A stretch of 64,000 bases of DNA from Phycisphaeraceae bacterium (GCA_019636675.1 JAHBXC010000002.1:124001-188000); one strand, 5' to 3'. Shown: positions 15,426 through 23,996, counted from the first letter of the stretch. Notes: generated by a model from the letters alone, not told the origin. Made by a program: numbers and translations.

Positions 15426-16742
15426 ATGAGCGAGGCGCGAGCCGACATCGTGGTCGTCGGGGCCGGGGCCGCCGGTCTGATGGCGGCGATCTGGGCGGGC
15501 CGGGCCGCCCGCGGCGCCGGGGCTCGCCCCCGGATCGTCGCGCTCGACGGCGCCAGATCTCTGGGGGCCAAAATCCTCGTCGCAGGGGGTGGGCGCTGCA
15601 ATGTGACCCACCACACCGTCTCCGAGGGCGACTACGCCGGCTCCAGCCGCAACGCGATCCGCAAGGTGCTGCTCCGCTACCCGGTCGAGCGGACGGTCGG
15701 GTTCTTCCGCGAGCTCGGCGTGCACCTCAAACTCGAGGACACCGGGAAGCTCTTCCCCACGACCGACAGCGCGCGGACCGTGCTCGACGCGCTGCTGGGC
15801 GCGGCCCGAGACGCCGGCGTCGAGGTGCTCCACCCCCGGCGCGTCGGGGGCGTGCGCGTGCTCGACGAGGGCTGGTTCGGCGTCGACGAGGACCCGGGCG
15901 CCGAGCACGGGAAGGGGTGGGGGGGCATCCTCGCGCGACGCGTGATCCTCGCGACCGGGGGGCGTTCGCTGCCGCGCAGCGGCTCGGACGGGCTGGGCCA
16001 CGAGGTGGCGCGCTCGCTGGGGCACACGATCACGAAGCGCGTGTTCCCGTCGCTCGTGCCTCTGACGATGCCCAAGGACCACCCGCTGTGCGCGCTGTCG
16101 GGGCTGTCGGTGCGCGCGACGCTCGAGGTGCGATCAGGCGCCGGCAAGCGACTCGAGTCGTTCACCGACTCGCTGTTGTTCACGCACTTCGGGCTGTCCG
16201 GCCCCTGCGCGATGAACATCAGCCGCTACTACACCGACGCGCTCCGCGACGACCAGTCGTCCTCGCTCGTCGCCAGCTTCCTGCCCGAGCGCCGCGAGCA
16301 GCAGGTCGAGGAATCACTCCTCGCGCTCGGGAAATCGACCGTCGCTTCGTTCCTGCGCGACGAGTTGCCCGAGCGCCTCGCGCGCACGCTTTGCGACCTG
16401 GCGCGCGTCGATCCCTCGTCCACCGGCGCATCGCTCTCGCGCGACGCGCGGAAGTCGCTCGCCAACGCCCTCTGCGCACTCCGCCTGCCTGTTACCGGCG
16501 ACAGGGGCTGGAACTACGCCGAGGTCACCGCCGGGGGCGTGCCGCTGAGCGAGATCCGCCTCGAGACCATGGAGTCCCGAATCGTGCCCGGGCTGCACCT
16601 CTGCGGCGAGATCTGCGACGTCGACGGGCGCATCGGTGGCTTCAACTTCCAGTGGGCCTGGGCGAGCGGGTTCGTCGCCGGATCCGCCGCGGCGGCGGGC
16701 GTCGCCGCCCCGCCGGCTCCCGCGCTCCCGGGCGGCGCGTGA
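15426..16742 (+). CDS. BaiN/HI0933-family NAD(P)/FAD-dependent oxidoreductase
   Basis: A 438-residue flavoprotein. The dinucleotide-binding motif VVVGAGAAGLMAA starts at residue 9, followed by the family signature GAKILVAGGGRCNVTH around 48-63. The C-terminus ends in the typical LHLCGEICDVDGRIGGFNFQWAWASG, which closes the FAD site. Members of this family include BaiN and aminoacetone-oxidase-like proteins, but the substrate of most is unknown and nothing here narrows it. It is transcribed away from the B12-binding gene across about 150 bases and is followed 29 bases later by a membrane protein on the same strand, so those two may be co-transcribed. The family call is firm; the function is open. 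Confidence 0.88.
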   Translation: MSEARADIVVVGAGAAGLMAAIWAGRAARGAGARPRIVALDGARSLGAKILVAGGGRCNVTHHTVSEGDYAGSSRNAIRKVLLRYPVERTVGFFRELGVHLKLEDTGKLFPTTDSARTVLDALLGAARDAGVEVLHPRRVGGVRVLDEGWFGVDEDPGAEHGKGWGGILARRVILATGGRSLPRSGSDGLGHEVARSLGHTITKRVFPSLVPLTMPKDHPLCALSGLSVRATLEVRSGAGKRLESFTDSLLFTHFGLSGPCAMNISRYYTDALRDDQSSSLVASFLPERREQQVEESLLALGKSTVASFLRDELPERLARTLCDLARVDPSSTGASLSRDARKSLANALCALRLPVTGDRGWNYAEVTAGGVPLSEIRLETMESRIVPGLHLCGEICDVDGRIGGFNFQWAWASGFVAGSAAAAGVAAPPAPALPGGA

Positions 16743-16771
16743 CGCGTCGGGGCGCCCCTAGCATCGCCCCC

Positions 16772-17575
16772 ATGACCACCGACCAGCCCACGACCCCCGA
16801 GTATCCCAAGCCCCTGCCGGCCGAGAAGCGCTCGCTCCTCCAGCGACTCGGGCCCGCCGGCCTGCTCGGGCTGCTGTGGACGGTCGCCCCGGCGCTGGGA
16901 GGCATCTTCCTGCTCGCGCGCATCGACTACGCCAGCGAGTGGCTCCAGACGCACGGGCTGGCGATGTCCGTCTTCGTCTATGTCTCGATCTTCATCGTCA
17001 GCGCCGGGCTCGGCTTCCTGCCGACCTACGCGCAGTCCATCCTCGCGGGATGGGTCTTCGGAATCTGGATCGGAATCCCCGCCGCCCTCGCCGGTTTCGG
17101 CGGCGCATCCCTCATCGGCTACGCGATCGCGCGCACCGTCTCGAGAGGGCGCGTCGAGCGCGTCATCGAAGAGAACATCAAGGCCCGCGCCGTGCGCGAC
17201 GCGCTCATCGGTCAGGGCTTCTGGAAGACCCTCGGCATCGTCACGCTCGTTCGCGTGCCCCCCAACTCGCCCTTCGCGCTCACCAACGGCGTGCTCGCGT
17301 CCAGCGGCGTGAAGCTCCTCCCGTACTTCATCGGCACCGTCGTCGGCATGACGCCGCGCACCTCCGCCGCCGTCATCCTCGCCAACCACTGGTCATCCCA
17401 GGGCGCCAAGAACATCCAGGAAGCCGTCAAGGACCGCGGCATGATGACGATCGTCGTCGGGCTCGTCACCGCGTTCATCGTGCTGGGCATCATCGGCTAC
17501 ATCGCGAACAAGGCCCTCGACCGCGTGACCAACGGCAAGGGTCAGCGCCCCGCGACGAGCAACCCCGCCGCCTGA
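16772..17575 (+). CDS. TVP38/TMEM64 (DedA-like) membrane protein
   Basis: A 267-residue inner-membrane protein with about five or six hydrophobic segments (roughly residues 28-50, 67-90, 95-125, 170-215 and 230-250). The central part GLGFLPTYAQSILAGWVFG followed by a glycine-rich helix and RVPPNSPFALTNGVLA matches the SNARE-associated/VTT domain of TVP38/TMEM64 proteins, which are related to DedA lipid transporters. A role in lipid or polyprenyl-phosphate flipping is known for some relatives and is only inferred here. It follows the flavoprotein gene closely. Its last 34 bases overlap the 3' end of the convergent AbgT gene. Confidence 0.82.
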   Translation: MTTDQPTTPEYPKPLPAEKRSLLQRLGPAGLLGLLWTVAPALGGIFLLARIDYASEWLQTHGLAMSVFVYVSIFIVSAGLGFLPTYAQSILAGWVFGIWIGIPAALAGFGGASLIGYAIARTVSRGRVERVIEENIKARAVRDALIGQGFWKTLGIVTLVRVPPNSPFALTNGVLASSGVKLLPYFIGTVVGMTPRTSAAVILANHWSSQGAKNIQEAVKDRGMMTIVVGLVTAFIVLGIIGYIANKALDRVTNGKGQRPATSNPAA

Positions 17576-19278
17576 ACCGCCGACACCGCGCCGTCGATGA
17601 CCTCCTTCGGCGCCAGCTCCGACGGGTAACGCGTCGGAGCGCCGGGCCCGACCGGCAGCCCGAACCCGAAGATCCAGACATAGAACAGGATCGTCCACCC
17701 GATCAGGAACACGATCGTGTAGGGCAGCATGGTGCTCACCATCGTGCCGATGCCCAGCTTCTTGTCGTAGCGGGTCGCCATCGCGAGGATCAGCCCGAAG
17801 TACGACATCATCGGGGTGATGATGTTCGTCGTGCTGTCGCCCACGCGATACGCGGTCTGGATGACCTCCGGGCTGTACCCGATCTGCATCAGCATCGGCA
17901 CGAAGATCGGCGCCGTCACCGCCCACTTCGCGCTCGCCGAGCCGATCACCAGGTTCACCGCGGCGCACAGCAGGATGAAGGGCACGAAGATCACAGGGTT
18001 GTCCAGGCGCATCGCGATCAGCGCGTCGGCCCCCAGCACCGCGAGGATCGTCCCCAGGCCCGAATAGTTGAAGTACGCCACGAACTGCGCCGCGAAGAAC
18101 ACCAGCACGATGTAGAGCCCCATGCTCTTCATCGCGTCCGCCATCGCGTTGATCACGTCCACGTCGTTCTTCATCGTCCCGACGATCTTCCCGTACACCA
18201 CGCCGGGGATCAGGAAGAAGATCAGGATCAGCGCCACCACGCTGTTGAGCAGGGGCTTGAACGCGTCGGCGCCCGTCGCCGCCGGGTTCGGGTTGCGCAG
18301 CACGCCGTAGCCGGGGATGTGTTGCATCCACGACGCCAGCCACGACGCCTGCGGCCCGGCGAGCACCACCGTCAGCAGCGTCACCAGCGCCACGCTCACC
18401 GCCGCCCAGATCAGCCCCTTGCGCTCCTGCGCGCTCAGACGACCGAGTTTCGGCGTGCGATCCACCGTTTCGTCGGCGTTGTTGACATCGTACTTGCCAA
18501 GACGCGGCTCCACGATCTTCGCCGTCACCAGCCACCCGGCGATCGTGATCAGGAAGGTGCTCGCGATCATGAAGTACCAGTTGACCGCGGCGTGCACCTC
18601 GTAATCGGGGTCGATCAGGCGCGCTGCTTCCTGCGTGATGCCCGCCAGCAGCGGGTCGATCGTGCCGATCAGCAGGTTCGCCGAGTACCCGCCCGAGACG
18701 CCCGCGAACGCCGCAGCCATCCCGGCGAACGGGTGCCTGCCCAGCGAGTGGAAGATCACCATCGCGAGCGGGATGAGCACCACGTACCCCATCTCGCTCG
18801 CCGTGTTGCTCAGGATGCCGGCGAACACGATGACCAGCGTGACGAGGTTCTTCGGCGCCGACAGCACCAGCGCGCGGATCGCCGCCGACAACAGACCCGA
18901 CTTGTCCGCAACCCCCACGCCCAGCAGCGCGACGAGCACCGTGCCCAGGGGCACGAACTCGACGAAGATCTTGACCATGCTCTCGCTCATCCAGCGGACG
19001 CCCTCCGCCGTCAGCAGACTCCGCGCGACCATCTGCGCGCCGTCCGGCGCGTTGGGGCGCGGGTCCGCGACCGCCACGCCGAAGTGCGCCGCGATCGCGC
19101 TGATCACGATCACACCCAGCGCGAACAGCGCGAACAGCGTCACCGGGTTCGGCAGCTTGTTCCCCACCCACTCGATCCCGCTCAGGAAGCGGTCGAAGAC
19201 ATTCCGCTTCTTCGGGGGGGCGGGTGCGTCCGGGACCTCGGGAACGGGCGTGTGCGGCGGTTTGGGGCGTTCGGTCAT
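17542..19278 (-). CDS. AbgT-family transporter
   Basis: A 578-residue membrane protein with about 11 to 13 hydrophobic segments and a short hydrophilic N-terminus. Family features include FDRFLSGIEWVGNKLPNPVTLF near the start, the glycine- and serine-rich SGGYSANLLIGTIDPLL, and YRVGDSTTNIITPMMSYFGL near residue 490. AbgT proteins import p-aminobenzoyl-glutamate in E. coli or export antimetabolites such as sulfonamides in some pathogens; dipeptide-like substrates are also plausible. It is divergent from a secreted amidohydrolase, with a 17-bp dyad between them, so the pair may handle a common substrate. The start is the only ATG that precedes the conserved N-terminus. Confidence 0.93.
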   Translation of the reverse strand: MTERPKPPHTPVPEVPDAPAPPKKRNVFDRFLSGIEWVGNKLPNPVTLFALFALGVIVISAIAAHFGVAVADPRPNAPDGAQMVARSLLTAEGVRWMSESMVKIFVEFVPLGTVLVALLGVGVADKSGLLSAAIRALVLSAPKNLVTLVIVFAGILSNTASEMGYVVLIPLAMVIFHSLGRHPFAGMAAAFAGVSGGYSANLLIGTIDPLLAGITQEAARLIDPDYEVHAAVNWYFMIASTFLITIAGWLVTAKIVEPRLGKYDVNNADETVDRTPKLGRLSAQERKGLIWAAVSVALVTLLTVVLAGPQASWLASWMQHIPGYGVLRNPNPAATGADAFKPLLNSVVALILIFFLIPGVVYGKIVGTMKNDVDVINAMADAMKSMGLYIVLVFFAAQFVAYFNYSGLGTILAVLGADALIAMRLDNPVIFVPFILLCAAVNLVIGSASAKWAVTAPIFVPMLMQIGYSPEVIQTAYRVGDSTTNIITPMMSYFGLILAMATRYDKKLGIGTMVSTMLPYTIVFLIGWTILFYVWIFGFGLPVGPGAPTRYPSELAPKEVIDGAVSAVQAAGLLVAGR

Positions 19279-19353
19279 GGCGAGAGCAACATAGCGTCGC
19301 GCACGCCGCGCAGGGGGAGTCCGACGCCGGAATCCCGCTCCGAACGCGACCCG

Positions 19354-19370
19354 ACCGCCGATTCGGCGGT
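19354..19370. promoter_or_regulatory. Perfect 17-bp dyad (8-1-8) in divergent intergenic region
   Basis: ACCGCCGA, one T, then TCGGCGGT: two perfectly inverted 8-base arms with a single-base centre. It lies between the AbgT gene (start 19278, minus) and the amidohydrolase gene (start 19421, plus), about 75 bases from one start and 50 from the other. A one-base centre is typical of a protein-binding operator, not an RNA hairpin, since no loop can form without opening the stem. The arms are G+C-rich, so chance is less easily dismissed than for an A+T-rich palindrome here. The binding protein is unknown. Confidence 0.45.
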
Positions 19371-19420
19371 ACGCTTGGCGTCCGCCGTTTCGTCCTGTTC
19401 CGTCTTTCGCGAGGACCTCC

Positions 19421-22400
19421 ATGCCGCGCTCACGCCCGATCTCCGCCACGCTCCGCACGCTCGTCGCCCTCGCCGGCCTCTCGCTCCTCGTCCACCCCGC
19501 CCTCGCGTCCGACGACAAGGACGCCAAGAAGTGGGATGTCGACAAGGGCCTCACCGGCAAGACGCGCGAGCAGCGCATCGACACCACCGAGGGCACCTGG
19601 ATGTCCCTGGATGTCTCTCCCGACGGGCGCGACATCGTCTTCGACATGCTGGGCGACCTCTACATCATGCCCATCACCGGCGCCCCCGGCGCCGAGCCCC
19701 GCAAACTCACCTCGGGCGTCGCCTGGGACATGCAGCCACGCTTCTCGCCCAACGGAGAGTGGGTCGCCTTCACCTCCGACCGCACCGGCAAGAACGGCAA
19801 GGGCGGCGACAACATCTGGATCATCAAACGCGACGCCGACCCCGAGTCCCTCCGCCAGATCACCCAGGAAACCTTCCGCCTTCTCAACGGCCCGAACTGG
19901 CACCCCTCCGGCGAGTACATCGTCGCGCGCAAGCACTTCACAAGCAGGCGCTCGCTCGGCGCGGGCGAGATGTGGCTCTACCACATCAGCGGCGTCGAGG
20001 GCGGCGGCGCCGGCGGGCTCCAACTCACCGAGAAGCCCACCGATCAGAAAGACGTCAACGAGCCCATCTTCTCCCCCGACGGGAAATACCTCTACTTCTC
20101 CGAGGATGTCGCGCCGGGCTCCAACTTCGAGTACGACAAGGACTCCAACAGCCAGATCTACGTCGTCAACCGCCTCGAGCTCGAGACCGGACGCAGCGAG
20201 CGATACATCACCGGACCCGGCGGCGCGGCGAGACCCACGCCCTCGCCCGACGGCAAGACCATCGCCTTCGTCCGTCGACACGACGGCAAGAGCACCCTCC
20301 ACCTCTTCGACACCCAGACCGGCAGGATCACCCGCCTCTACGACGACCTCGAGCGCGATATGCAGGAGGCCTGGGCCATCCACGGCGTCTACCCCGCGTT
20401 CGCGTGGACGCCCGACGCGAAGTCCATCGTCATCTGGGCCCGCGGCAAGATCCGCAAGGTCGATGTCGCCTCGGGGCGCGCCGAAGAGATCCCCTTCCGC
20501 GTCCGCGACACACGCACCATGGCCGAAGCCGTCCGCTTCCCCATCGAGGTCGCGCCCGAGCAGTTCGACGTCCGCGCCATCCGCTGGACGAATGTCTCCC
20601 CCATGGGCGACAAGGTCGCCTTCCAGGCGCTCGGCAAGATCTACATCAAGGACCTCCCCAGCGGCCAGCCCCGGCGCCTGACGACGCAGAACGACCACTT
20701 CGAGATGTACCCGTCGTTCTCGCGCGACGGGCGCTCCATCGTCTACACGACCTGGAACGACGAAACCATGGGCTCCGTGCGCGTCGCGCCCGTGGTCACC
20801 GGCGCCAACGCGCCGCTCCCGCGCACCCTGACCCGAACCCCCGGCCACTACATCGACCCCGTGTTCTCGCCCGATGGCAAGACCGTCGTCTTCTCCAAGG
20901 TCGGCGGCGGCTGGCTCACCTCGCCACTCCACAGCCACGACACCGGCGTCTTCCGCGTTTCCTCCGAGGGCTCCGAACCCACCCTCGTCACGCGCAGCGG
21001 GTCGCGACCCCAGTTCGCCGATCGCTCCGACCGCGTCTTCGTCGAGCGCGCCTCCGGCGGGCGCGACGCCGACAACCGCACGCTGGTCTCCATGAACCTC
21101 GACGGCAGCGAGGAGCGCACCCACTTCACCAGCGACTGGGCCACGCGCTACGCGGTGTCTCCCAACGGCGCGTGGGTCGCCTTCATCGAGCGTTTCAACG
21201 TGCACGTCGCGCCCTTCGTCCAGACCGGCAAGACCGTGAAGGTCGGCCCCTCCGGATCGTCCACGCCCATGGCCAAGGTCACCACCGACGCCGGCGAGTG
21301 GATCCACTTCTCGGGCGACTCCAAAACGCTCCACTGGTCCCTCGGGCCCACGCTCTCCTCGCGCCGCCTCTCCGACACCTTCGCGTTCCTCAACGAGAAC
21401 CGCAAGATCCCCGACGAGCCCGTCACCACGACTGCCATCGGCTTCAAGCAGGCGCACGCGAAACCCCAGGGCCCCGCGGTCGTTCTGACCGGCGGGCGCG
21501 TCGTCACGATGAACGACAACAACGACGTCATCGAGAACGGCGCCGTCGTCATCGAGGGCAACCGCATCACGCAGGTCGGCAAGGCGTCCGACATCATCAC
21601 CCCGCGCGGCGCGAAGATCATCGATGTGGACGGGCAGGTCATCCTCCCCGGCTTCGTCGACACACACGCGCACGGCAGCCAGGGCGTCGCCGGCATCATC
21701 CCCCAGCAGAACTGGGTCAACACCGCGCAGCTCGCGATGGGCGTCACCACCATCCACGATCCCAGCAACGACACCAACACCATCTTCGCCAGCAGCGAGA
21801 TGGTGAAGGCCGGCCTCGTCCCCGGCCCGCGCACCTTCAGCACCGGCACGATCCTCTACGGCGCCGCCGGCTCGTTCAAGGCAGAGGTCGACTCCCTCGA
21901 CGACGCGAAGTTCCACCTCCGGCGCATGCAGGCCATCGGCGCGTGGAGCGTCAAGAGCTACAACCAGCCCCGGCGCGACCAGCGCCAGCAGGTCCTCGCC
22001 GGCGCGCGCGAACTCGGCATGATGGTCGTCCCCGAGGGCGGCTCCACCTTCATGCACAACATGACCATGATCGTCGACGGCCACACCGGCGTCGAGCACA
22101 CCCTCCCCGTCGAACGCGTCTACAAAGACGTCCTCGATATGTGGAAGGGCGCGCAGGTCGGCTACACGCCAACCCTCTGCGTCGCCTACGGCGGCCTGGG
22201 CGGCGAGAACTACTGGTACGACAAGACCGAGGTCTGGCGCAACGAGCGCGTCACCAACTTCATCCCCATGCACATCGTCGAGCCGCGCGCTCGCCGGCGC
22301 ACCACCGCCCCCGACGAGGACTACAACCACATCCGGCAGGCCGCCCTCGCCAAGCAGATCTACGACATCGGCGAGACCGTCCACGCCGGCGGCCACGGCC

Positions 22401-22819
22401 AGCTCCCCGGCATCTGCACCCACTGGGAGATGTGGATGTTCGAGCAGGGCGGCATGACCCCCATGGAAGCGCTCCGCTCCGGCACCATGCACGGCGCGAG
22501 GTACCTCGGCCTCGACAAGGACATCGGCTCCCTCGAGGTCGGCAAACTCGCCGACATCATCGTCATCCAGAAGGGCAAGGACCCAACCGCCGACATCCGC
22601 GATTCGGAATTCATCCAGTACACCGTCGCCAACGGGCTCGTCTACGACGCGAGCAACCTCAACATCGTCGCCCCCGTCGAACGCGCACGCAAACCCTTCT
22701 ACTTCGAGATCGCCGGCGCCGACACCCTCAGCGCGCCGCTCCCGGCCGACGCCATCATGCACGGCGCCTGCGCCGGCTGCGGGCGCCCCGGCCTGGGCGC
22801 GTCGCTCATGCAGCCCTGA
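19421..22819 (+). CDS. Secreted PD40 beta-propeller / amidohydrolase fusion
   Basis: A 1132-residue exported protein. Residues 1-29 are a Sec signal peptide ending in HPALAS. From about 55 to 660 there are repeated TolB/PD40-type units (LDVSPDGRDIVFD, PRFSPNGEWVAFTSD, PIFSPDGKYLYFSED, PVFSPDGKTVVFSK), forming one or two beta-propellers. From about 690 to the end is an imidazolonepropionase-like amidohydrolase: the metal pair H749 and H751 in FVDTHAHGSQ, a possible carbamylated lysine K845 in WSVKSYNQP, then DGHTGVEHTL and GTMHGARYLGLDKDIGSLE. Such fusions are thought to cleave peptides or cyclic amides outside the cytoplasm; the substrate is unknown. GAGG before the ATG supports the start. 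It is divergent from the AbgT transporter. Confidence 0.88.
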   Translation: MPRSRPISATLRTLVALAGLSLLVHPALASDDKDAKKWDVDKGLTGKTREQRIDTTEGTWMSLDVSPDGRDIVFDMLGDLYIMPITGAPGAEPRKLTSGVAWDMQPRFSPNGEWVAFTSDRTGKNGKGGDNIWIIKRDADPESLRQITQETFRLLNGPNWHPSGEYIVARKHFTSRRSLGAGEMWLYHISGVEGGGAGGLQLTEKPTDQKDVNEPIFSPDGKYLYFSEDVAPGSNFEYDKDSNSQIYVVNRLELETGRSERYITGPGGAARPTPSPDGKTIAFVRRHDGKSTLHLFDTQTGRITRLYDDLERDMQEAWAIHGVYPAFAWTPDAKSIVIWARGKIRKVDVASGRAEEIPFRVRDTRTMAEAVRFPIEVAPEQFDVRAIRWTNVSPMGDKVAFQALGKIYIKDLPSGQPRRLTTQNDHFEMYPSFSRDGRSIVYTTWNDETMGSVRVAPVVTGANAPLPRTLTRTPGHYIDPVFSPDGKTVVFSKVGGGWLTSPLHSHDTGVFRVSSEGSEPTLVTRSGSRPQFADRSDRVFVERASGGRDADNRTLVSMNLDGSEERTHFTSDWATRYAVSPNGAWVAFIERFNVHVAPFVQTGKTVKVGPSGSSTPMAKVTTDAGEWIHFSGDSKTLHWSLGPTLSSRRLSDTFAFLNENRKIPDEPVTTTAIGFKQAHAKPQGPAVVLTGGRVVTMNDNNDVIENGAVVIEGNRITQVGKASDIITPRGAKIIDVDGQVILPGFVDTHAHGSQGVAGIIPQQNWVNTAQLAMGVTTIHDPSNDTNTIFASSEMVKAGLVPGPRTFSTGTILYGAAGSFKAEVDSLDDAKFHLRRMQAIGAWSVKSYNQPRRDQRQQVLAGARELGMMVVPEGGSTFMHNMTMIVDGHTGVEHTLPVERVYKDVLDMWKGAQVGYTPTLCVAYGGLGGENYWYDKTEVWRNERVTNFIPMHIVEPRARRRTTAPDEDYNHIRQAALAKQIYDIGETVHAGGHGQLPGICTHWEMWMFEQGGMTPMEALRSGTMHGARYLGLDKDIGSLEVGKLADIIVIQKGKDPTADIRDSEFIQYTVANGLVYDASNLNIVAPVERARKPFYFEIAGADTLSAPLPADAIMHGACAGCGRPGLGASLMQP

Positions 22820-22850
22820 CCAACCCCGCTCGACCGCGACATCCACGAGC

Positions 22851-22894
22851 AAAAAACGGCACGACCGGATCTCTCTCAGGGTCCGGTCGTGCCG
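22851..22894 (-). terminator. Intrinsic terminator reading on the minus strand
   Basis: A perfect 13-bp stem (22857-22869 with 22882-22894, arms CGGCACGACCGGA and its complement) with a 12-base loop. Six A residues on the plus strand immediately before it become a U-tract after the stem on the minus strand, so it should stop minus-strand transcripts coming from the csbD-like gene. On the plus strand no T-run follows, so it would be a weak stop for the amidohydrolase message, although the stem may still protect that 3' end. Confidence 0.75.
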
Positions 22895-22964
22895 CATCGG
22901 GATGCGCCGGCTCGCGGCGATCCCGCCCTCGCGAGTGAACGCGCGGGCAACGAATGAGGCGATT

Positions 22965-23378
22965 CGGTGAATCCCGCCGCGACCCTGTGCCGCCGCGGCG
23001 GGAGATCGGGAGTGGCAGTTCGTTCTCGCTGTCCCGTGGCAGCGCGGTGAATGCAACGGTCAGGTCATCCTGTCGGCCGCTCGCTTGGTGGTCTTCTCGA
23101 CGCCCTCGCGCGCGTCCCCGACCTTCTTCTCGAAGTGACCCTTGGCGCGGTCGGCCTTGCCCTCGGCCTGCAGTTTCTCGCTGCCAGTGGCGCGACCCGC
23201 GGCCTCTTTGACCTTGCCCTTGGCCTTGTTCACGGTCCCTTTGGTCTGCTGTTTATTCGGCATGGCTCGTCTCCAAAGTTGTCCGGCAGTGGGGGAGGGG
23301 GCTCGTCGCCCCGTGTCCCGTGTCTCACAGCAGGATCTTCGCCCCGGCGCGTGGTCATCCGGTGAATATGCGGTGAAT
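22965..23378. repeat. Four dispersed copies of octamer CGGTGAAT around the csbD-like gene
   Basis: The octamer CGGTGAAT occurs at 22965-22972, 23045-23052, 23360-23367 and 23371-23378, all on the plus strand. Two lie downstream of the csbD-like gene and two upstream. The upstream pair start 11 bases apart, one helical turn, as expected for a protein binding two adjacent half-sites upstream of that gene. Four copies in 414 bases is far more than expected in DNA this G+C-rich. Whether it is an operator or a relic of duplication cannot be told from sequence. Confidence 0.4.
23060..23263 (-). CDS. CsbD-like small stress protein
   Basis: A 67-residue hydrophilic protein, rich in Lys, Ala, Gly and Glu, with the CsbD pattern: TKGTVNKAKGKVKEAAGRATG followed by KLQAEGKADRAKGHFEKK and a second amphipathic segment. 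CsbD-like proteins are abundant general-stress proteins of unknown mechanism; B. subtilis CsbD is under the general stress sigma factor. GGAG lies 7 bases before the ATG. The gene stands alone between the amidohydrolase and argR, with its own likely terminator downstream and a pair of CGGTGAAT octamers about 100 bases upstream. The family call is firm despite the small size. Confidence 0.9.
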   Translation of the reverse strand: MPNKQQTKGTVNKAKGKVKEAAGRATGSEKLQAEGKADRAKGHFEKKVGDAREGVEKTTKRAADRMT

Positions 23379-23481
23379 CCACCCTCATTCCGCCTGGTCC
23401 CGCGTGCCGCTCCCCGGGCCAGGCCTCGCAGTTCCGAACGCCCAGCCAGCGCAGGCCCGAAAAATCCGCGCGCACCGCTCA

Positions 23482-23511
23482 TTGACATGACTATTCATGC
23501 CGATGTATAAT
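23482..23511 (+). promoter_or_regulatory. Consensus sigma-70 promoter of argR (arg operon)
   Basis: TTGACA at 23482-23487 and TATAAT at 23506-23511, both perfect, separated by 18 bases. Transcription should begin 6 to 8 bases after the -10 box, at about 23518-23519, which is exactly the A of the third in-frame ATG of argR. The first in-frame ATG (23510) lies inside the -10 box and cannot be on this transcript. The spacer carries TATTCAT, the half-site seen in many ArgR boxes, and ATGACTATTCAT is partly palindromic, so autorepression by ArgR is plausible. Confidence 0.85.
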
Positions 23512-23518
23512 GATGCAC

Positions 23519-23986
23519 ATGGTCGCGCAGAAAGCCCGTCGAGGGCGCCTCATCTCGGACATCATCGCCCACGGCGGCGTGCACTCGCAGGAGCAGCTCC
23601 GCGAGTTGCTCCGCGCCGAGGGCGTCGATGTCACCCAGGCCACCCTCTCGCGCGACCTCCGCGATCTGGGCGTCGCCAAAGGCCCCGAGGGCTATGTCCT
23701 CCCCGAACCCGGCGCGCAGCCCGCCCTCGCCCGCACCGACCGCCAGCAGGCCGTTGAACGCGCCATCCGCCAGCACCTCATCGAGGCCGAGCAGGCCGGC
23801 AACCTCGTCGTCCTCAAGACCGCCCCGGGCCACGCGCAGGCCCTCGCCGTCGTCCTCGACGGCGCCGGCATCGACGGCGTCGTCGGAACCATCGCCGGCG
23901 ACGACACCCTCTTCCTCGCCTGCCGCAGCGGCGAGCGAGCCAGATCGATCGTGCACCGTTTCCGCGTCTTCGCCGGTCTCGAGTGA
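23519..23986 (+). CDS. argR: Arginine repressor ArgR, probably leaderless
   Basis: ArgR is the hexameric arginine-sensing repressor of arginine synthesis. From the ATG at 23519 the protein has 155 residues. The N-terminal winged helix-turn-helix includes HSQEQLRELL and VTQATLSRDLRDLGV, the DNA-recognition helix. The C-terminal arginine-binding and oligomerisation domain includes GHAQALAVVLDGAG and VVGTIAGDDTLFLACR, where the GTIAGDDT loop holds the Asp pair that contacts arginine. In-frame ATGs at 23510 and 23513 overlap the -10 box, so the start at 23519, at or next to the predicted transcription start, is preferred. There is no room for a Shine-Dalgarno, hence leaderless translation. It heads the arg operon it should control. 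Confidence 0.93.
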   Translation: MVAQKARRGRLISDIIAHGGVHSQEQLRELLRAEGVDVTQATLSRDLRDLGVAKGPEGYVLPEPGAQPALARTDRQQAVERAIRQHLIEAEQAGNLVVLKTAPGHAQALAVVLDGAGIDGVVGTIAGDDTLFLACRSGERARSIVHRFRVFAGLE

Positions 23987-23996
23987 CCCGCGAATC

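Noticed and set aside
16876-22938. Open frame of about 2000 codons on the plus strand
   Set aside because: Arg/His/Pro-rich nonsense in the second frame of TVP38 and the amidohydrolase and antisense to AbgT; all three of those genes have clear families.
19430-23056. Open frame of about 1200 codons on the minus strand
   Set aside because: Antisense to the amidohydrolase, full of Asp, Val, Gly and Ala; no family sequence.
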